Under the pieces are notes generated by a model. The model was not told where the DNA came from. It did no database searches and saw only the letters and a program-made list of their open reading frames with translations. From Mycobacterium colombiense (lineage in GTDB: Bacteria > Actinomycetota > Actinomycetes > Mycobacteriales > Mycobacteriaceae): a stretch of DNA of 64,000 nt. Where the stretch lies: the NCBI RefSeq assembly GCF_003284935.1, contig NZ_QMEV01000010.1, positions 55,462 through 119,461 on the forward strand, given 5' to 3'. A program made the position numbers and the translations under genes. Shown piece by piece: positions 47,518-63,967 of the stretch (positions are counted from its first letter, which is position 1; every line of letters starts with the position of its first letter).

Positions 47518-47691
47518 TCATTGGGTTTCATCCATGGTCATGTTTGCCGCGCCCCAATACTTTCCAATCGGACGCCAGCAGAACTGATTGCTGCCCTGCC
47601 GGTGCCAGAGATAGGTGTCGATCTCACCCAAACTGGCGCGCATCACGAACTTCCACATTGATCGCTCCGGTGGAATTGACTTTTTGTGCAT
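47518..47691 (-). CDS. Small Trp-rich protein upstream of mbtH, unknown
   Basis: 57 residues from ATG 47691, preceded by an excellent GGGGAGGAACA site. The sequence has four Trp (MWKF, YLWHR, CWRPIG, YWGAA) and several basic and aromatic residues, with no signal peptide or membrane helix. The frame is open further upstream to 48006, but the strong ribosome site marks this start. It precedes mbtH by 65 bp and is probably in the same operon. It might be a Trp-responsive leader, a peptide precursor, or a small partner protein. I do not recognise a family, so function is open. Confidence 0.6.
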   Translation of the reverse strand: MHKKSIPPERSMWKFVMRASLGEIDTYLWHRQGSNQFCWRPIGKYWGAANMTMDETQ

Positions 47692-48301
47692 TGTTCCTCC
47701 CCTTCGGAAAGTGGAACCGGCCAGCCGACCTGGTTGGCCCCCCGTCGCGCGCCGGTGGACCGCAATGGCTCCAGCGGTTACGCATCCCCAAAAAGCGGCG
47801 GTGAATTTCGGGCTGCCGGCCCGCAACCCGCAGAACCGCCACTCCCTCAGGCTTTTCACGGCCCGCTCGTAAAAGCCGGAATTGTCGGCATGGTCAAACG
47901 CGAGCTTGCCCGGATAGCGCTCGGTCGGGAGCCGCAAATGGTCAACCAACGTCACCGACAGTGGGACCAAGGTGTCGATTGTCATTTGGCGGTCGCCCCG
48001 CCGCATGCACGACTACGTGTCATGTCCGGAGCTTATGGTCGCCGGTACCGCTATTGGGGAGCGTGCGAGCCGAATAGAGTAGTCCGGGCGCGCAGTTAGG
48101 GTAGTCGGAACGAATTAACGCCCGCCGGGAGCGCGTCAAGCCGGATGTCATCCTGCGCGGAATTCGACAAGGGCCTATCAAATACCCACATTGTCGCTGG
48201 GGTCAATTCCGTCCGCCGCCGTACCGGCAATCCGCCGTGCGCTCCGGACCGAACAGCGTGCAGGCGGGTGCCTCGAATGCTCGCACGGTACGTTGGCGAC
48301 C
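47692..48301. other. Intergenic region between the cluster and the Rv2129c orthologue
   Basis: It should hold the minus-strand promoter of the small ORF - mbtH - P450 operon and the promoter of the SDR gene. The in-frame extension of the small ORF up to 48006 begins MTIDTLVPLSVTLVDHLRLP on an alternative start and could be a decayed reading frame. I see no tRNA, repeat or integrase marking the end of the insertion. Confidence 0.5.
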
Positions 48302-49180
48302 ATGACGTCGCTGCAGGAAAAAGTCGTTTTCATCACCGGCGGTGCCCGGGGGATCGGGGCCGAGACCGCTCGTCGGCTGTGCGCCCAGGGCGCCAACCTC
48401 GTCCTGACCGATCTCAACGAAGCCGACCTGAAAGCCCTCGCGGCCGAACTCGGCGAAGAACGGGTGTTGACGGCCGTCGCCGACGTGCGTGACCTGTCCG
48501 CGATGGAGGCCGCCGCCGCCAGCGCCGTGGAACGATTCGGCGGCATCGACGTGGTGGTGGCCAACGCCGGCATCGCCAGCTACGGGTCGGTGGCGCAGGT
48601 CGACCCGGAAGCGTTCAAACGGGTGCTCGACATCAACGTGCTCGGCGTCTTTCACACCGTGCGCGCCACGCTGCCCGCGTTGACCGAGCGCCGCGGCTAC
48701 GTGCTCATCGTCTCGTCGCTGGCCGCCTACACGGCCTGTCCCGGGCTGGCGCCGTACAACGCCTCCAAGGCCGGCGTCGAGCTGCTGGCCAATGCGCTGC
48801 GGCTGGAGGTCGCCCACCTGGGCGTCACGGTCGGCTCGGCGCACATGTCCTGGATCAACACCGCCCTGGTTCGTGACACCCAGTCCGACCTGCCGGCGTT
48901 CAACCAGTTGCTGGCCAGCTTCCCGTGGCCGCTGAACAAGACGACGACCGTCGACAAGTGCGCGGCGGCCTTCGTCAAGGGCATCCAGCGCCGCCGCACC
49001 CGCGTCTACTGCCCGCGCTGGGTGGCGCTGTTCCGTTGGGTCAAGCCGGTGCTGTCGAGCCCGGTGGGCGAAATGCCCCTGCACAAATCCACCGCAGAGC
49101 TGCTGCCCCAGCTGGACGCCCAAGTCGCCGCGCTGGGCCGCTCCACCAGCGCCTACAACCGCGACCTCGGCAGGTCCTAG
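48302..49180 (+). CDS. Short-chain dehydrogenase/reductase (Rv2129c orthologue)
   Basis: 292 residues. A Rossmann fold is shown by [17 protein letters not shown] (cofactor glycines), DLNEADL (adenosine-binding acid), NAGIASYG, and the catalytic S-Y-K set in IVSSLAAY and PYNASKAG. The acid following the second strand suggests NAD(H), but the DxN pattern also fits some NADP enzymes. Its substrate is not known. Core gene that resumes synteny after the 26-kb accessory block; ATG 48302 and the length match the orthologue. It is convergent with ansP1, overlapping by 4 bp. Confidence 0.9.
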   Translation: MTSLQEKVVFITGGARGIGAETARRLCAQGANLVLTDLNEADLKALAAELGEERVLTAVADVRDLSAMEAAAASAVERFGGIDVVVANAGIASYGSVAQVDPEAFKRVLDINVLGVFHTVRATLPALTERRGYVLIVSSLAAYTACPGLAPYNASKAGVELLANALRLEVAHLGVTVGSAHMSWINTALVRDTQSDLPAFNQLLASFPWPLNKTTTVDKCAAAFVKGIQRRRTRVYCPRWVALFRWVKPVLSSPVGEMPLHKSTAELLPQLDAQVAALGRSTSAYNRDLGRS

Positions 49181-50658
49181 CCGGCCGGGGCGGCGTGTTG
49201 GGACGCGACGGCCGCCACCCGGCGGCGCACCAGGAACCATCCGGCGCTCAGCGCCGGGATGACCACCACCACCGTCGCGATGGTCCAGGTGCCGGTCTCC
49301 TTGTCGAACGCCATCATGACCAGCACGCCGGCCAGGAACGCCAGGGTGAGATACCCCGAGTACGGGGCCCATGGCATCCGGAATCGCGGCCGTTCCAGCT
49401 GCCCGGCCTTCGCCAGCCGGTAGAAGCGCAGCTGACACAGCACGATGGTGGCCCAGCACGCGATGATTCCGGGCGCCACGATGTTGAGCACGATCTCGAA
49501 GGCTTCGCCGGGGTTGACGGCGTTCAGGGCGATGCCGAGCAGGCAGATGGCGGCCGCCATCGCGATGCCGACGAAGGGCACCCCGTTCTTCGACATCCGG
49601 GTCGCGAACCGGGGGCCGCTGCCGCTGGACGCCATCGAATGCATGATCCGGCCGGTGGAATACAGCCCGGCGTTCAGGCTCGACAGGGCGGCGGTGAGCA
49701 CCACGATGTTCATCAGGTCCCCGGCGCCGTGGAAACCGATCTTGGAAAAGAAAGTGACGAAAGGACTTTCGGTTGCCTTGTAGGAGGTGTAGGGCAGCAG
49801 CAAGGTCAGCAGGGCGACCGACCCGACGTAAAAGATCGCGATGCGCGCGATCACCGAATTGATCGCGCGGGGCATCACCTTCTCCGGGCCGACCGTCTCC
49901 CCGGCGGCTGTCCCCACCAATTCGATTGCGGCATAGGCGAATACGACTCCCGATGTGGTCAGCAGGACCGCCAGCACGCCGGAGGGAAACAGGCCGCCGT
50001 GGTGGGTCCACAGGCTCAGCCCGGTGCTGTGGCCGTCGATCCGATAGCGTCCCGCCAGAAAGACGATCCCGACCACCAGGAAGGCCATCAGCGCGAGAAC
50101 CTTGACCAGTGCCGCCCAGAATTCGAGTTCACCGAACCACTCCACGGAGATCAGGTTCATCGACAACACGACGATGAGCGCGAGCAGCGCCAACACCCAC
50201 TGGGGGATCGATTCGAAGGCCGTCCACCGGCGCAGGTAGGTGGCGATCGCGGTGGTGTCGACGATGGCCGTCATCGACCACCCCAGGAAATACATCCAGC
50301 CAATCGCGTAGGCGGCCTTCTCGCCGAAGAACTCTCGCGAATACGACACGAACGAGCCCGACGACGGTCGATGCAACACCAACTCGCCCAGCGCCCGCAG
50401 AATCAGGAACACGAAAACGCCGCACACGGCGTAGACCAAGAACATCCCGGGGCCGCCCTTGGCCAGCCGGCCCCCGGCGCCCAGGAACAGCCCGGAGCCG
50501 ATCGCGCCGCCGATGCCGATCATCTGCACTTGGCGGGCCTTGAGTCCCTTGCGATAGCCGGCGTCCTCGCCGGCTGAGCCGGCTACCGGGCTTGGGCCGG
50601 CCGCAGGAGCGGGGTCGGCAACGGGATTCGGGTTGCCATCGTCGGGCAACGCGGCCAT
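49177..50658 (-). CDS. ansP1: Amino-acid permease, L-asparagine permease AnsP1-like (Rv2127 orthologue)
   Basis: 493 residues with twelve predicted membrane spans and the APC-family start [18 protein letters not shown] after a Pro/Ala-rich cytosolic N-terminus. In M. tuberculosis AnsP1 imports aspartate, feeding nitrogen assimilation; asparagine transport is its historical annotation. Other family features are [19 protein letters not shown] and [19 protein letters not shown] 50658 is chosen over the much longer open frame because the extension is antisense to the neighbouring PAC2 gene. Confidence 0.92.
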   Translation of the reverse strand: MAALPDDGNPNPVADPAPAAGPSPVAGSAGEDAGYRKGLKARQVQMIGIGGAIGSGLFLGAGGRLAKGGPGMFLVYAVCGVFVFLILRALGELVLHRPSSGSFVSYSREFFGEKAAYAIGWMYFLGWSMTAIVDTTAIATYLRRWTAFESIPQWVLALLALIVVLSMNLISVEWFGELEFWAALVKVLALMAFLVVGIVFLAGRYRIDGHSTGLSLWTHHGGLFPSGVLAVLLTTSGVVFAYAAIELVGTAAGETVGPEKVMPRAINSVIARIAIFYVGSVALLTLLLPYTSYKATESPFVTFFSKIGFHGAGDLMNIVVLTAALSSLNAGLYSTGRIMHSMASSGSGPRFATRMSKNGVPFVGIAMAAAICLLGIALNAVNPGEAFEIVLNIVAPGIIACWATIVLCQLRFYRLAKAGQLERPRFRMPWAPYSGYLTLAFLAGVLVMMAFDKETGTWTIATVVVVIPALSAGWFLVRRRVAAVASQHAAPAG

Positions 50659-50738
50659 GAAACGTCCAATCGGTAGGTCGCGACGCGATGCTTCCGTAGT
50701 TGATCGGTCGACGGCAAGTTCGCCGACGGGTGCGCGGG

Positions 50739-51641
50739 TTAGCGCCCGAAGCCGGGGCGACGACGGCGCAGGTAACGCTCGAACTCGGCGGCCAGCGCGT
50801 CGCCGTCGATCTTGCCCAGGGCGTCGTTCATGTCGACTTCGGCGTCGCCACGTTGCTCGAGCGACAGCACATACTCGGTGAGGTCCTCGTCCTCGGCCGT
50901 CATCTCGGTGACCGCCTGCTCCCATTCCTCGGCGTCCGTCGGCAGGTCGGCCAGCGGCACCTCGATGTCGAGGACGTCCTCGACGCGGCGCAGCAGGGCC
51001 ACCGTCGCCTTCGGGTTCGGCGGCTGCGAGACGTAGTGCGGCACCGCCGCCCAGAACGTCACCGCGGGAATCCCGGCGGCCACGCAGGAGTCCTGAAACA
51101 CCCCGGCGATGCCGGTCGGCCCCTCGTAGCGGCTCTCCTCGAGGCCGAAGCGCTTCGCCGACTCGGGGGAGTAGGCCGCGCCCGACACCGGGACCGGCCG
51201 GGTGTGGGGGGTGTCGGCCAGCAGCGCGCCCAGGATCACCACGGTGTCCACGTTGAGCTTGTCGGCGATGGCCACCAGTTCCGCGCAGAACGTGCGCCAG
51301 CGCATGTTGGGTTCGACCCCGTGCATCAACACGACATCGCGGTCGCTGCCGGGCGGGCGGCAGTGCGAGATTCGCATCGCCGGCCACACCAGTTCGCGGG
51401 TCACCCCGTCGACCTGCCGGATCACCGGGCGATTCACCTGGTAGTCGTAGTAGGCCTCGTCGTCGATCTCCAGGATCGGGTCCGCTTCCCAGATGGCCTC
51501 GAGGTGTTCGAGCGCGTCGCTGGCCGCATCGCCGGCGTCGTTCCAACCCTCGAACGCGGCCACGACGACGGTGTGATGCAGTTCGGGCAACGCAGCTTGA
51601 CCACTAGGGGGGCCAAAGGGAGGGCCGTCGGGCGGGGTCAC
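50739..51641 (-). CDS. PAC2-family protein (Rv2125 orthologue)
   Basis: 300 residues. The family, related to archaeal and eukaryotic proteasome-assembly chaperone 2, is marked by [22 protein letters not shown] near the N-terminus, [15 protein letters not shown] and the middle segment [17 protein letters not shown]. It is an actinobacterial conserved protein whose relation to the mycobacterial proteasome is untested as far as I know. The C-terminal 40 residues are acidic, ending in a basic RRRRPGFG tail. GTG 51641 is the start. It diverges from metH. Confidence 0.88.
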   Translation of the reverse strand: MTPPDGPPFGPPSGQAALPELHHTVVVAAFEGWNDAGDAASDALEHLEAIWEADPILEIDDEAYYDYQVNRPVIRQVDGVTRELVWPAMRISHCRPPGSDRDVVLMHGVEPNMRWRTFCAELVAIADKLNVDTVVILGALLADTPHTRPVPVSGAAYSPESAKRFGLEESRYEGPTGIAGVFQDSCVAAGIPAVTFWAAVPHYVSQPPNPKATVALLRRVEDVLDIEVPLADLPTDAEEWEQAVTEMTAEDEDLTEYVLSLEQRGDAEVDMNDALGKIDGDALAAEFERYLRRRRPGFGR

Positions 51642-52152
51642 AGAATTAGCGTACGGCTTTCCGCCCGGCGACGATGCGGACCGTGGGCGGTCCGAGGCGG
51701 AGGTCCCCCCGCTTGCGGGGGCGAGTCGGGCAAGTGGACGCGCCCGGCGACGATGCGGACCGTGGGCGGTCGGTTGCGGAGTCGGGCATGTTCGGCCGCG
51801 GTGGCCAAGGCGTGCCGGGCCGATTGGCGCTCAACCGGGGGCTTTGCATAGGACGACTATTCTTATGGCATGACCGCCGCTGACGATCAGACCCCGGACG
51901 GCATCAACAACCGGCGTCGACGCGGTCGAGACGAAATACGTTCGGCTGCGATTTCGTTAACCTGGGTAATTACTACGTCGCCGGCAGGCTGCGCGAGCTG
52001 TCGATAGCGGCGATGGGTTGGGCGTCCGGGCGTCGATCGGGTGACGACGTAGACTTCTTTGGTCGAGAGGCGTTGCAACGGATACGGGTTTGCGCCGGTA
52101 TCCGCCACGCTCGGCAGAGTCAAGGACGCCTTCCGCTATGGAAGGAGTGCAC
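51642..52152. other. Divergent upstream region of metH
   Basis: Apart from the 31-bp repeat pair and a short GC hairpin I find no gene. I looked for cobalamin-riboswitch conserved boxes upstream of metH and saw none. GAAGGAG at 52141-52147 is the metH ribosome site. Confidence 0.5.
51662..51771. repeat. Exact 31-bp direct repeat with an intervening hairpin
   Basis: The 31 bp at 51662-51692 recur exactly at 51741-51771, 79 bp on; the unit includes GACGATGCGGACCGTGGGCG. Between them CCCCCGC (51706-51712) and GCGGGGG (51715-51721) form a stable GC hairpin closing a CTTG loop. The pattern suggests a small intergenic repeat or a duplicated regulatory site. Confidence 0.7.
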
Positions 52153-55922
<3,770 letters not shown>

Positions 55923-55941
<19 letters not shown>

Positions 55942-57926
55942 GCTCCGGGTTCGGCCTGGAACGCGGCGGTGATCGCGGCGACGCGCGGGTCGGCGCGCAG
56001 CTGCTCGAGTGTCACCGGCAGTGGCAGCCGCCAATTCGGGTATTCGTCGATGGTGCCGGGCAGATTCGGTTGTCGCGGCTCGGCGACGATGTCGTAGGGC
56101 GAGATCAACTTCAACCTGCTCGGGGTCGCCGCCAGGAAACGGTGCATCGCGACGATGATGTCGTTCTCAGTGGGATCGGCCCGCAGCAGGCCTTCGGCGC
56201 GCAGCAAGGCCAGCCACTCGGCTTTTTCCTTGTCGGCCGAAGCCCGTTCGGCCGGCACATCATCAAGCAGCCCTAGCTCCGCGCGCACCCGCACGTGTTC
56301 GCCTCGCAAGAAGCCGGCCGCTGTGGGCAAATCGTGCGTGGAAAGGCTGGCGGCGGCGCGTTGCGGCCACCTGGACGACGGGAGCAGCGGTTGTTCGGGC
56401 GCCGCCTCGTCGCGGGTGAACCAGGATACCGCGCAGCCGAGCATTCCGTTGTCGCCCAAAGCTTTCGTGACCTCCGGCTCGACGGTGCCCAGGTCCTCGC
56501 CCACCACGGTCGCCCCCGCTCGCTGGGCTTCCAACGCGAGCACGGCAAGCATGACGTCGGCGTCATAGTGGACGTAGGTGCCCCGGTCGGCGGACTCGCC
56601 CGGCGGTATCCACCAGAGCCGCCACAAGCCCGCCACGTGGTCGATTCGCAGGCCGTCCGCGTGAACGAGTATGGCGCGCAGCATGTCTCGCAGTGCGCCG
56701 TACCCCGTCGCCGCGAGCCGGTCGGGCCGCCACGGTGGCAGCCCCCAGTCTTGGCCGCGCGGGGTGAAATTGTCTGGGGGAGCGCCGACGTGAACTCCGG
56801 CGGCCAGCATGTCGGCGAGGGCCCACGCGTCGGCACCGTCGGAGTCGACGCCGACCGGCAAGTCGTGCAACACGCCCAACGCCATACCGGCTCTTCGCGC
56901 GGCGCTGCGGACTTCGCCGAGCTGTTCGGCGCAGCGATGCTGTACCCAGGCGTGGAAGGCGACCCGGGGTGCCAGTTCCCGCCGAGCGGCGGTGACGCCC
57001 GGTCTGTCGACGCTACGCAAGGATTGGGGCCATTGCGGCCAGCGGCCACCGTGCCGCTCGGCCAGCGCGCAGTAGGTGGCCCAGTCGCCCAGCGCCCTGG
57101 ACGACGGTGAGTCGTCCAGCGGATTCGGTCGGTTCTGCCCGCGCCAAAGCGCTTCCAACGCTGCGCGTTTCGCGGCCCAGACGAGGTCGTGGTCGATCCG
57201 CTCGGTGCCGGACCAAACACGCAGGGCGTCCACTTCGGCGCGGGTCTGCGGGTCGGCCCTACGATAAGCGTCCAGGTCTTCGGTGCGCAGCGCCAACGGG
57301 TTGGCGAAACGCCGACTGGAAGGGGTATAGGGGGAGGGTTGAACCGGATGCGTGGGGCCGGGTGAGTTCAGCGGATTGAGCAATACCGCGCCCGCACCGT
57401 GCGCTGCCGCGGTCCAGTCGATGAAGTCTCGCAGGTCGCCCAGATCGCCGATGCCCCACGAGCGGTCCGAGCGCAGCGCATACAGCTGCAGCATCCAGCC
57501 CCAGGTGACGGGTGTCTGGGGCACCTGCGGCGGGGCCGCTACCAGGGTGACTTGCTGCCCGTCCCGGGTGTGCAGGCGGTACCAGCCCGGCGATAGGTCG
57601 GCGGGCAACTCGGCGCGCACGTTGGTCTGGTTGCCGTCCTCGCCGACCAACGTGACCGCTCCGGGAATGGTTCGCGGCCGGCCGCCCACCCGCACGGCGA
57701 CTGTCGGCGCCAAGGTCCCCATGCGCTTGCGCTCGGCCAGCCGCGCCAATTCACGACGCCGGTCGGCGTCGCTGCCGGCATCGACCTCCAGCAAGGCGAG
57801 CACCCGGACCACCACGTCCGCATCGACCTCGACCGGTTCGCGTCGCTCGTTTCGGTAGGAGGTAGCCACCCCGTGGGCCGCGGCCAGCTGTCGCAAGTCC
57901 TCTGGCACCGGTTTGGGTGTGGCCAT
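55923..57926 (-). CDS. malQ: 4-alpha-glucanotransferase (GH77, MalQ-like)
   Basis: 667 residues. An N-terminal beta-rich extension covers about 1-140. A GH77 barrel follows, with [40 protein letters not shown] (catalytic nucleophile Asp), [12 protein letters not shown] (acid/base Glu) and SLSTHDLPT (third catalytic Asp). It disproportionates maltodextrins in glycogen and trehalose-linked glucan metabolism. In M. tuberculosis malQ (Rv1781c) lies elsewhere, so its place here next to metH is a rearrangement or a lineage feature. ATG 57926. Confidence 0.93.
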
Positions 57927-58149
57927 CAGACGGTTCGCGATTCGGACACGACGGGGCGGATCGGTGAGTTGCTGCGAAGAGGCGGGCGCACTTCGGCAAA
58001 ATACCCGCCCTGGGCCGACTTACACGGGCACTCACACGCTCAGATCCGCAACACCGAACCCAGCGCCGACAGCGGGATGTGGGCCTGCGCGGTGCCGCCG
58101 TCCATGTACCACTGCGGCAGCCCGGGGGAGAAGTTGGCACGTCCTCAGC

Positions 58150-58656
58150 AAACATATCGTTGCGTACCGACGCCGTGCTGAGCTGATTCCCCAGATCCAG
58201 CAGACCGCCTACCGGCTTTTCGCCGAGCGCGGCTTCGAGGCGGTGACGACCGAGGACATCGCTGCGGCCGCCGGGGGTCTCCATCAGCACGTATTTCCGG
58301 TACGCGCCCATTAAGGAGGGTCTGCTGGTCGATCCCGTCCGGGAGGCCGCCGCCGAGATCGTCGGTTCCTACGGCGCCAGACCGGCCCACGAGTCACCGG
58401 TCGAGGCGCTGATCCAGCTGTTCGTCACCCACGCCAGAGATGTCAGCGAGGTTGACAACCTCGATACCTGGCGTCTGGCCGTCGCATCGGTGTCGATGCG
58501 GTGGCCGACATCCGACCCGCGTTGTTGGTCCACACCAGTTTGGCCACAGTGAAATTCGTCCTCGATGGCTGGCTGACCTCGAACGTCGCCGAGAGCGCGG
58601 AGTTCCACGTGCTGCTGGAGCAAGCGCTGCGCCTGACCCTCGCCGGATTCGACTGA
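58150..58656 (+). pseudogene. TetR-family regulator, degraded by frameshifts
   Basis: The N-terminal HTH is recognisable in one frame (AELIPQIQQTAYRLFAERGFEAVTTEDIAAAAG). After an extra G in the run at 58273-58277 the frame changes to VSISTYFRYAPIKEGLLVDPV and on through VEALIQLFVTHARDVSEVDNL. A second shift near 58480-58500 leads to ADIRPALLVHTSLATVKFVLDGW and TLAGFD-stop. At least two lesions exclude a functional protein unless there are sequencing errors. It ends 55 bp before hisE. Confidence 0.8.
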
Positions 58657-58695
58657 GGAAGCCGCGCAGACGCGGCCGGGGCTAAACCGCCGTGA

Positions 58696-59850
<1,155 letters not shown>

Positions 59851-59967
59851 TTCGCACACGGTGTAAGACCCGCGGCTGTGTTAGCGTCCGCCTCGGGGAC
59901 TGCCCGGGTTGGCGTAGGGGCACTCCCTGCATCGGTCGCCGGCTGTTCGTCTCCCAGGAGGGTTTCC

Positions 59968-60480
59968 GTGACACACGCGCTTCTCGTCTTGTTGGCTTTA
60001 CTGATTGGCGTCGTGGCCGGGCTGCGGTCGCTGACGGCGCCTGCCGTCGTGGCCTGGGCCGCCTACATCGGCTGGATCGACTTGCACGGCACGTGGGCGA
60101 GTTGGCTGACCAACATCATCGCGGTGATCATCTTCACCGTCTTGGCCGTGGGCGAACTGATCAACGACAAGCTGCCCAAGACACCGGCCCGTACGGCGCC
60201 GCCGATCTTCGCGGCCCGCATCGTCACGGGTGGGCTTGCCGGCGCGGCGCTGGGCGCGTGGCCACACTGGACGTTCACCGCGCTGGGCGCCGGTGTCATC
60301 GGTGCGGTGCTTGGGACCCTCGGCGGCTATCAGGTGCGCAAGCGGCTGGTGGCCGCGACGGGCGGCAAGGACCTGCCCATCGCGCTGCTCGAGGACGCCG
60401 TCGCGATCGTGGGCGGGTTCGCCATTCTTGCGGCGACGGGCCACCTGCTGACCGAGTACCTCCTGACGGCGGTTAAGTGA
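59968..60480 (+). CDS. DUF4126-family integral membrane protein (Rv2120c orthologue)
   Basis: 170 residues with four to five membrane helices (ALLVLLALLIGVVAGLRSL, LTNIIAVIIFTVLAVGELI, VTGGLAGAALGAW, a fourth near GAGVIGAVLGTLGG and a last one near AIVGGFAILAATGHLL). A conserved GLRSLTAPAVVAWAA motif follows the first helix. Function is unknown. GTG 59968 is preceded by AGGAGGG. Its stop overlaps the GTG of the next gene (GTGA), so they are probably cotranslated. Confidence 0.85.
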   Translation: MTHALLVLLALLIGVVAGLRSLTAPAVVAWAAYIGWIDLHGTWASWLTNIIAVIIFTVLAVGELINDKLPKTPARTAPPIFAARIVTGGLAGAALGAWPHWTFTALGAGVIGAVLGTLGGYQVRKRLVAATGGKDLPIALLEDAVAIVGGFAILAATGHLLTEYLLTAVK

Positions 60481-61847
60481 CAAAGCATTTCGATGCGATC
60501 ATCGTCGGGGCCGGCCAGGCCGGGCCGCCGTTGGCAGGCCGGCTGACCGCCGCCGGCCAGCGCGTCGCCGTGATCGAGCGCAAGCTGATCGGCGGCACCT
60601 GCGTCAACACCGGGTGCATTCCGACCAAGACGCTGGTGGCCTCCGCGCACGCCGCCCATCTGGCCCGCCGCGGCGCGGAATACGGCGTCGGGACCGGGAC
60701 GGTCAGCGTGGACATGGCCAAGGTCAAGGCCCGCAAGGACGAGATCATGCTGGGCGACCGCAAGGGCGTCGAGGATTGGCTCGAGGGCATGGAGGGCTGC
60801 ACCGTGTTCCGGGGGCACGCGGTCTTCGCCGATCCGCACACGCTGCGCGTGGGCGACGATGAGCTGCACGCCGACCGCATCTTCCTCAACGTCGGCGGGC
60901 GCGCGGTGGTGCCCGACATTCCCGGCCTGTCCGACGTCGACTTCCTCACCAACGTGTCGGTCCTTGAACTCGACACGGTGCCAACGCATCTCGTCATCGT
61001 CGGGGGCAGCTACATCGCGCTGGAGTTCGCCCAGATGTACCGGCGGTTCGGGGCCCGGGTGACCGTCGTCGAACGGGGCCCGCGGCTGGCGTTGCGCGAG
61101 GACGAGGACGTCTCGGAAACGATCGAAGAAATCCTGCGCGCCGAAGGCATCGACGTCATCGTCGGCGCCGACGATATGCGAATAGCCAAGAACGGCAACG
61201 GCTTCGAGCTGACCCCTCGTGACGGCGCCGCCCCCGTCCAGGGGAGTCACCTGTTGCTGGCGGTGGGCCGGCGACCCAACACCGACGATCTGGGCCTGGG
61301 CGCGGCCGGGGTGCAGACCGATGCCCGCGGCTACATCGTGGTCGACGACCAGCTCAAGACCAGCGTCGAACACATCTGGGCGATGGGCGACTGCAACGGC
61401 AAAGGTGCGTTCACCCACACCTCCTACAACGATTTCGAGATCGTCGCCGCCAACCTGCTGGACGACGACCCACGCCGGGTGAGCGACCGCATCACCACCT
61501 ACGCGCTCTATATCGATCCGCCCCTGGGGCGTGCCGGCATGACCGTCGATCAGGTCCGCTCGTCGGGCCGCAAGGCGCTGGTCGGCAAGCGGCCGATGAC
61601 CCGGGTGGGCCGGGCCGTGGAAAAGGGTGAGACACAAGGCTTCATGAAAGTCGTGGTGGACGCCGACACGCAGGAGATCTTGGGCGCCGCCATCCTCGGG
61701 GTGGGCGGCGACGAGGCCATTCACGCCATCCTGGACGTGATGTCGGCCAAGGCGCCCTACACCACGCTATCGCGCACCATGCACATCCATCCCACCGTCA
61801 GCGAACTCATCCCGACGATGCTGCAGGAGCTCTCGCCGCTGAGCTAA
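60477..61847 (+). CDS. Class-I pyridine nucleotide-disulfide oxidoreductase (mercuric-reductase-like)
   Basis: 456 residues. FAD-binding GAGQAGPPLAGRL, redox-active disulfide GGTCVNTGCIPTKTL (Cys-x4-Cys), NAD(P)-binding VIVGGSYIALEFAQMY, FAD AMGDCNGKGAFTH, and a C-terminal dimer domain with HIHPTVSEL (active-site His-x4-Glu) are all present. Relatives include lipoamide dehydrogenase, mycothione reductase and mercuric reductase; the missing N-terminal HMA domain and lack of C-terminal vicinal cysteines argue against true mercuric reduction. The disulfide substrate is unknown. It is inserted between the Rv2120c and Rv2119 orthologues. Confidence 0.9.
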   Translation: MTKHFDAIIVGAGQAGPPLAGRLTAAGQRVAVIERKLIGGTCVNTGCIPTKTLVASAHAAHLARRGAEYGVGTGTVSVDMAKVKARKDEIMLGDRKGVEDWLEGMEGCTVFRGHAVFADPHTLRVGDDELHADRIFLNVGGRAVVPDIPGLSDVDFLTNVSVLELDTVPTHLVIVGGSYIALEFAQMYRRFGARVTVVERGPRLALREDEDVSETIEEILRAEGIDVIVGADDMRIAKNGNGFELTPRDGAAPVQGSHLLLAVGRRPNTDDLGLGAAGVQTDARGYIVVDDQLKTSVEHIWAMGDCNGKGAFTHTSYNDFEIVAANLLDDDPRRVSDRITTYALYIDPPLGRAGMTVDQVRSSGRKALVGKRPMTRVGRAVEKGETQGFMKVVVDADTQEILGAAILGVGGDEAIHAILDVMSAKAPYTTLSRTMHIHPTVSELIPTMLQELSPLS

Positions 61848-61850
61848 CGG

Positions 61851-63667
<1,817 letters not shown>

Positions 63668-63967
63668 CTAGGCGAGGTCGTCGCTGCGTACCAGCGAGCG
63701 CCGCACCGACAGCAGCTCGAATTCGGGATGCGCGGCCACCAGCCGCTCGGCCGCGTCCAGCACGTCGACGGCATGACCACGGTCACCGGACACGGTGGCG
63801 ACGCCGATGCCCGCCCGCCGATACAGCTCGTGCGAACCCACCTCGGCCGCCGACACGCTGAACTTGCGCTGTAACTCGGCGACCACGGGGCGAATGACCG
63901 ACCGCTTCTGTTTGAGTGACCGCACGTCGCCCAGCAGCACCTCGAACTCGAGCCAGCCGATCCACAT
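63668..63967 (-). CDS. DUF503-family protein (Rv2117 orthologue)
   Basis: 99 residues from ATG 63967 (MWIGWLEFEVLLGDVRSLKQKRSV); a codon 12 bp upstream is possible. The family forms a small ferredoxin-like dimer found with ribosome-binding factor or standing alone, and its function is unresolved. The conserved LKQKRSVIRPVV and GIGVATVSGD blocks are present. It is the last complete gene of the window. Confidence 0.88.
   Translation of the reverse strand: MWIGWLEFEVLLGDVRSLKQKRSVIRPVVAELQRKFSVSAAEVGSHELYRRAGIGVATVSGDRGHAVDVLDAAERLVAAHPEFELLSVRRSLVRSDDLA

Noticed and set aside
47518..48006. 162-residue version of the small protein upstream of mbtH
   Set aside because: The upstream part lacks a good start signal and is Arg/Gly-rich, while GGGGAGGAACA sits directly before ATG 47691; the short form is preferred.
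50659..51546. N-terminal extension of the asparagine permease into the PAC2 gene
   Set aside because: The extension is another frame of the PAC2 gene; the permease family starts near the ATG at 50658.
51880..52152. Cobalamin riboswitch upstream of metH
   Set aside because: I could not find the B12-box or the surrounding conserved helices; mycobacterial B12 riboswitches are better known upstream of metE.
60477..61847. Mercuric reductase assignment
   Set aside because: The active-site disulfide and fold fit, but there is no heavy-metal-binding N-terminal domain, no C-terminal Cys pair and no mer genes nearby.
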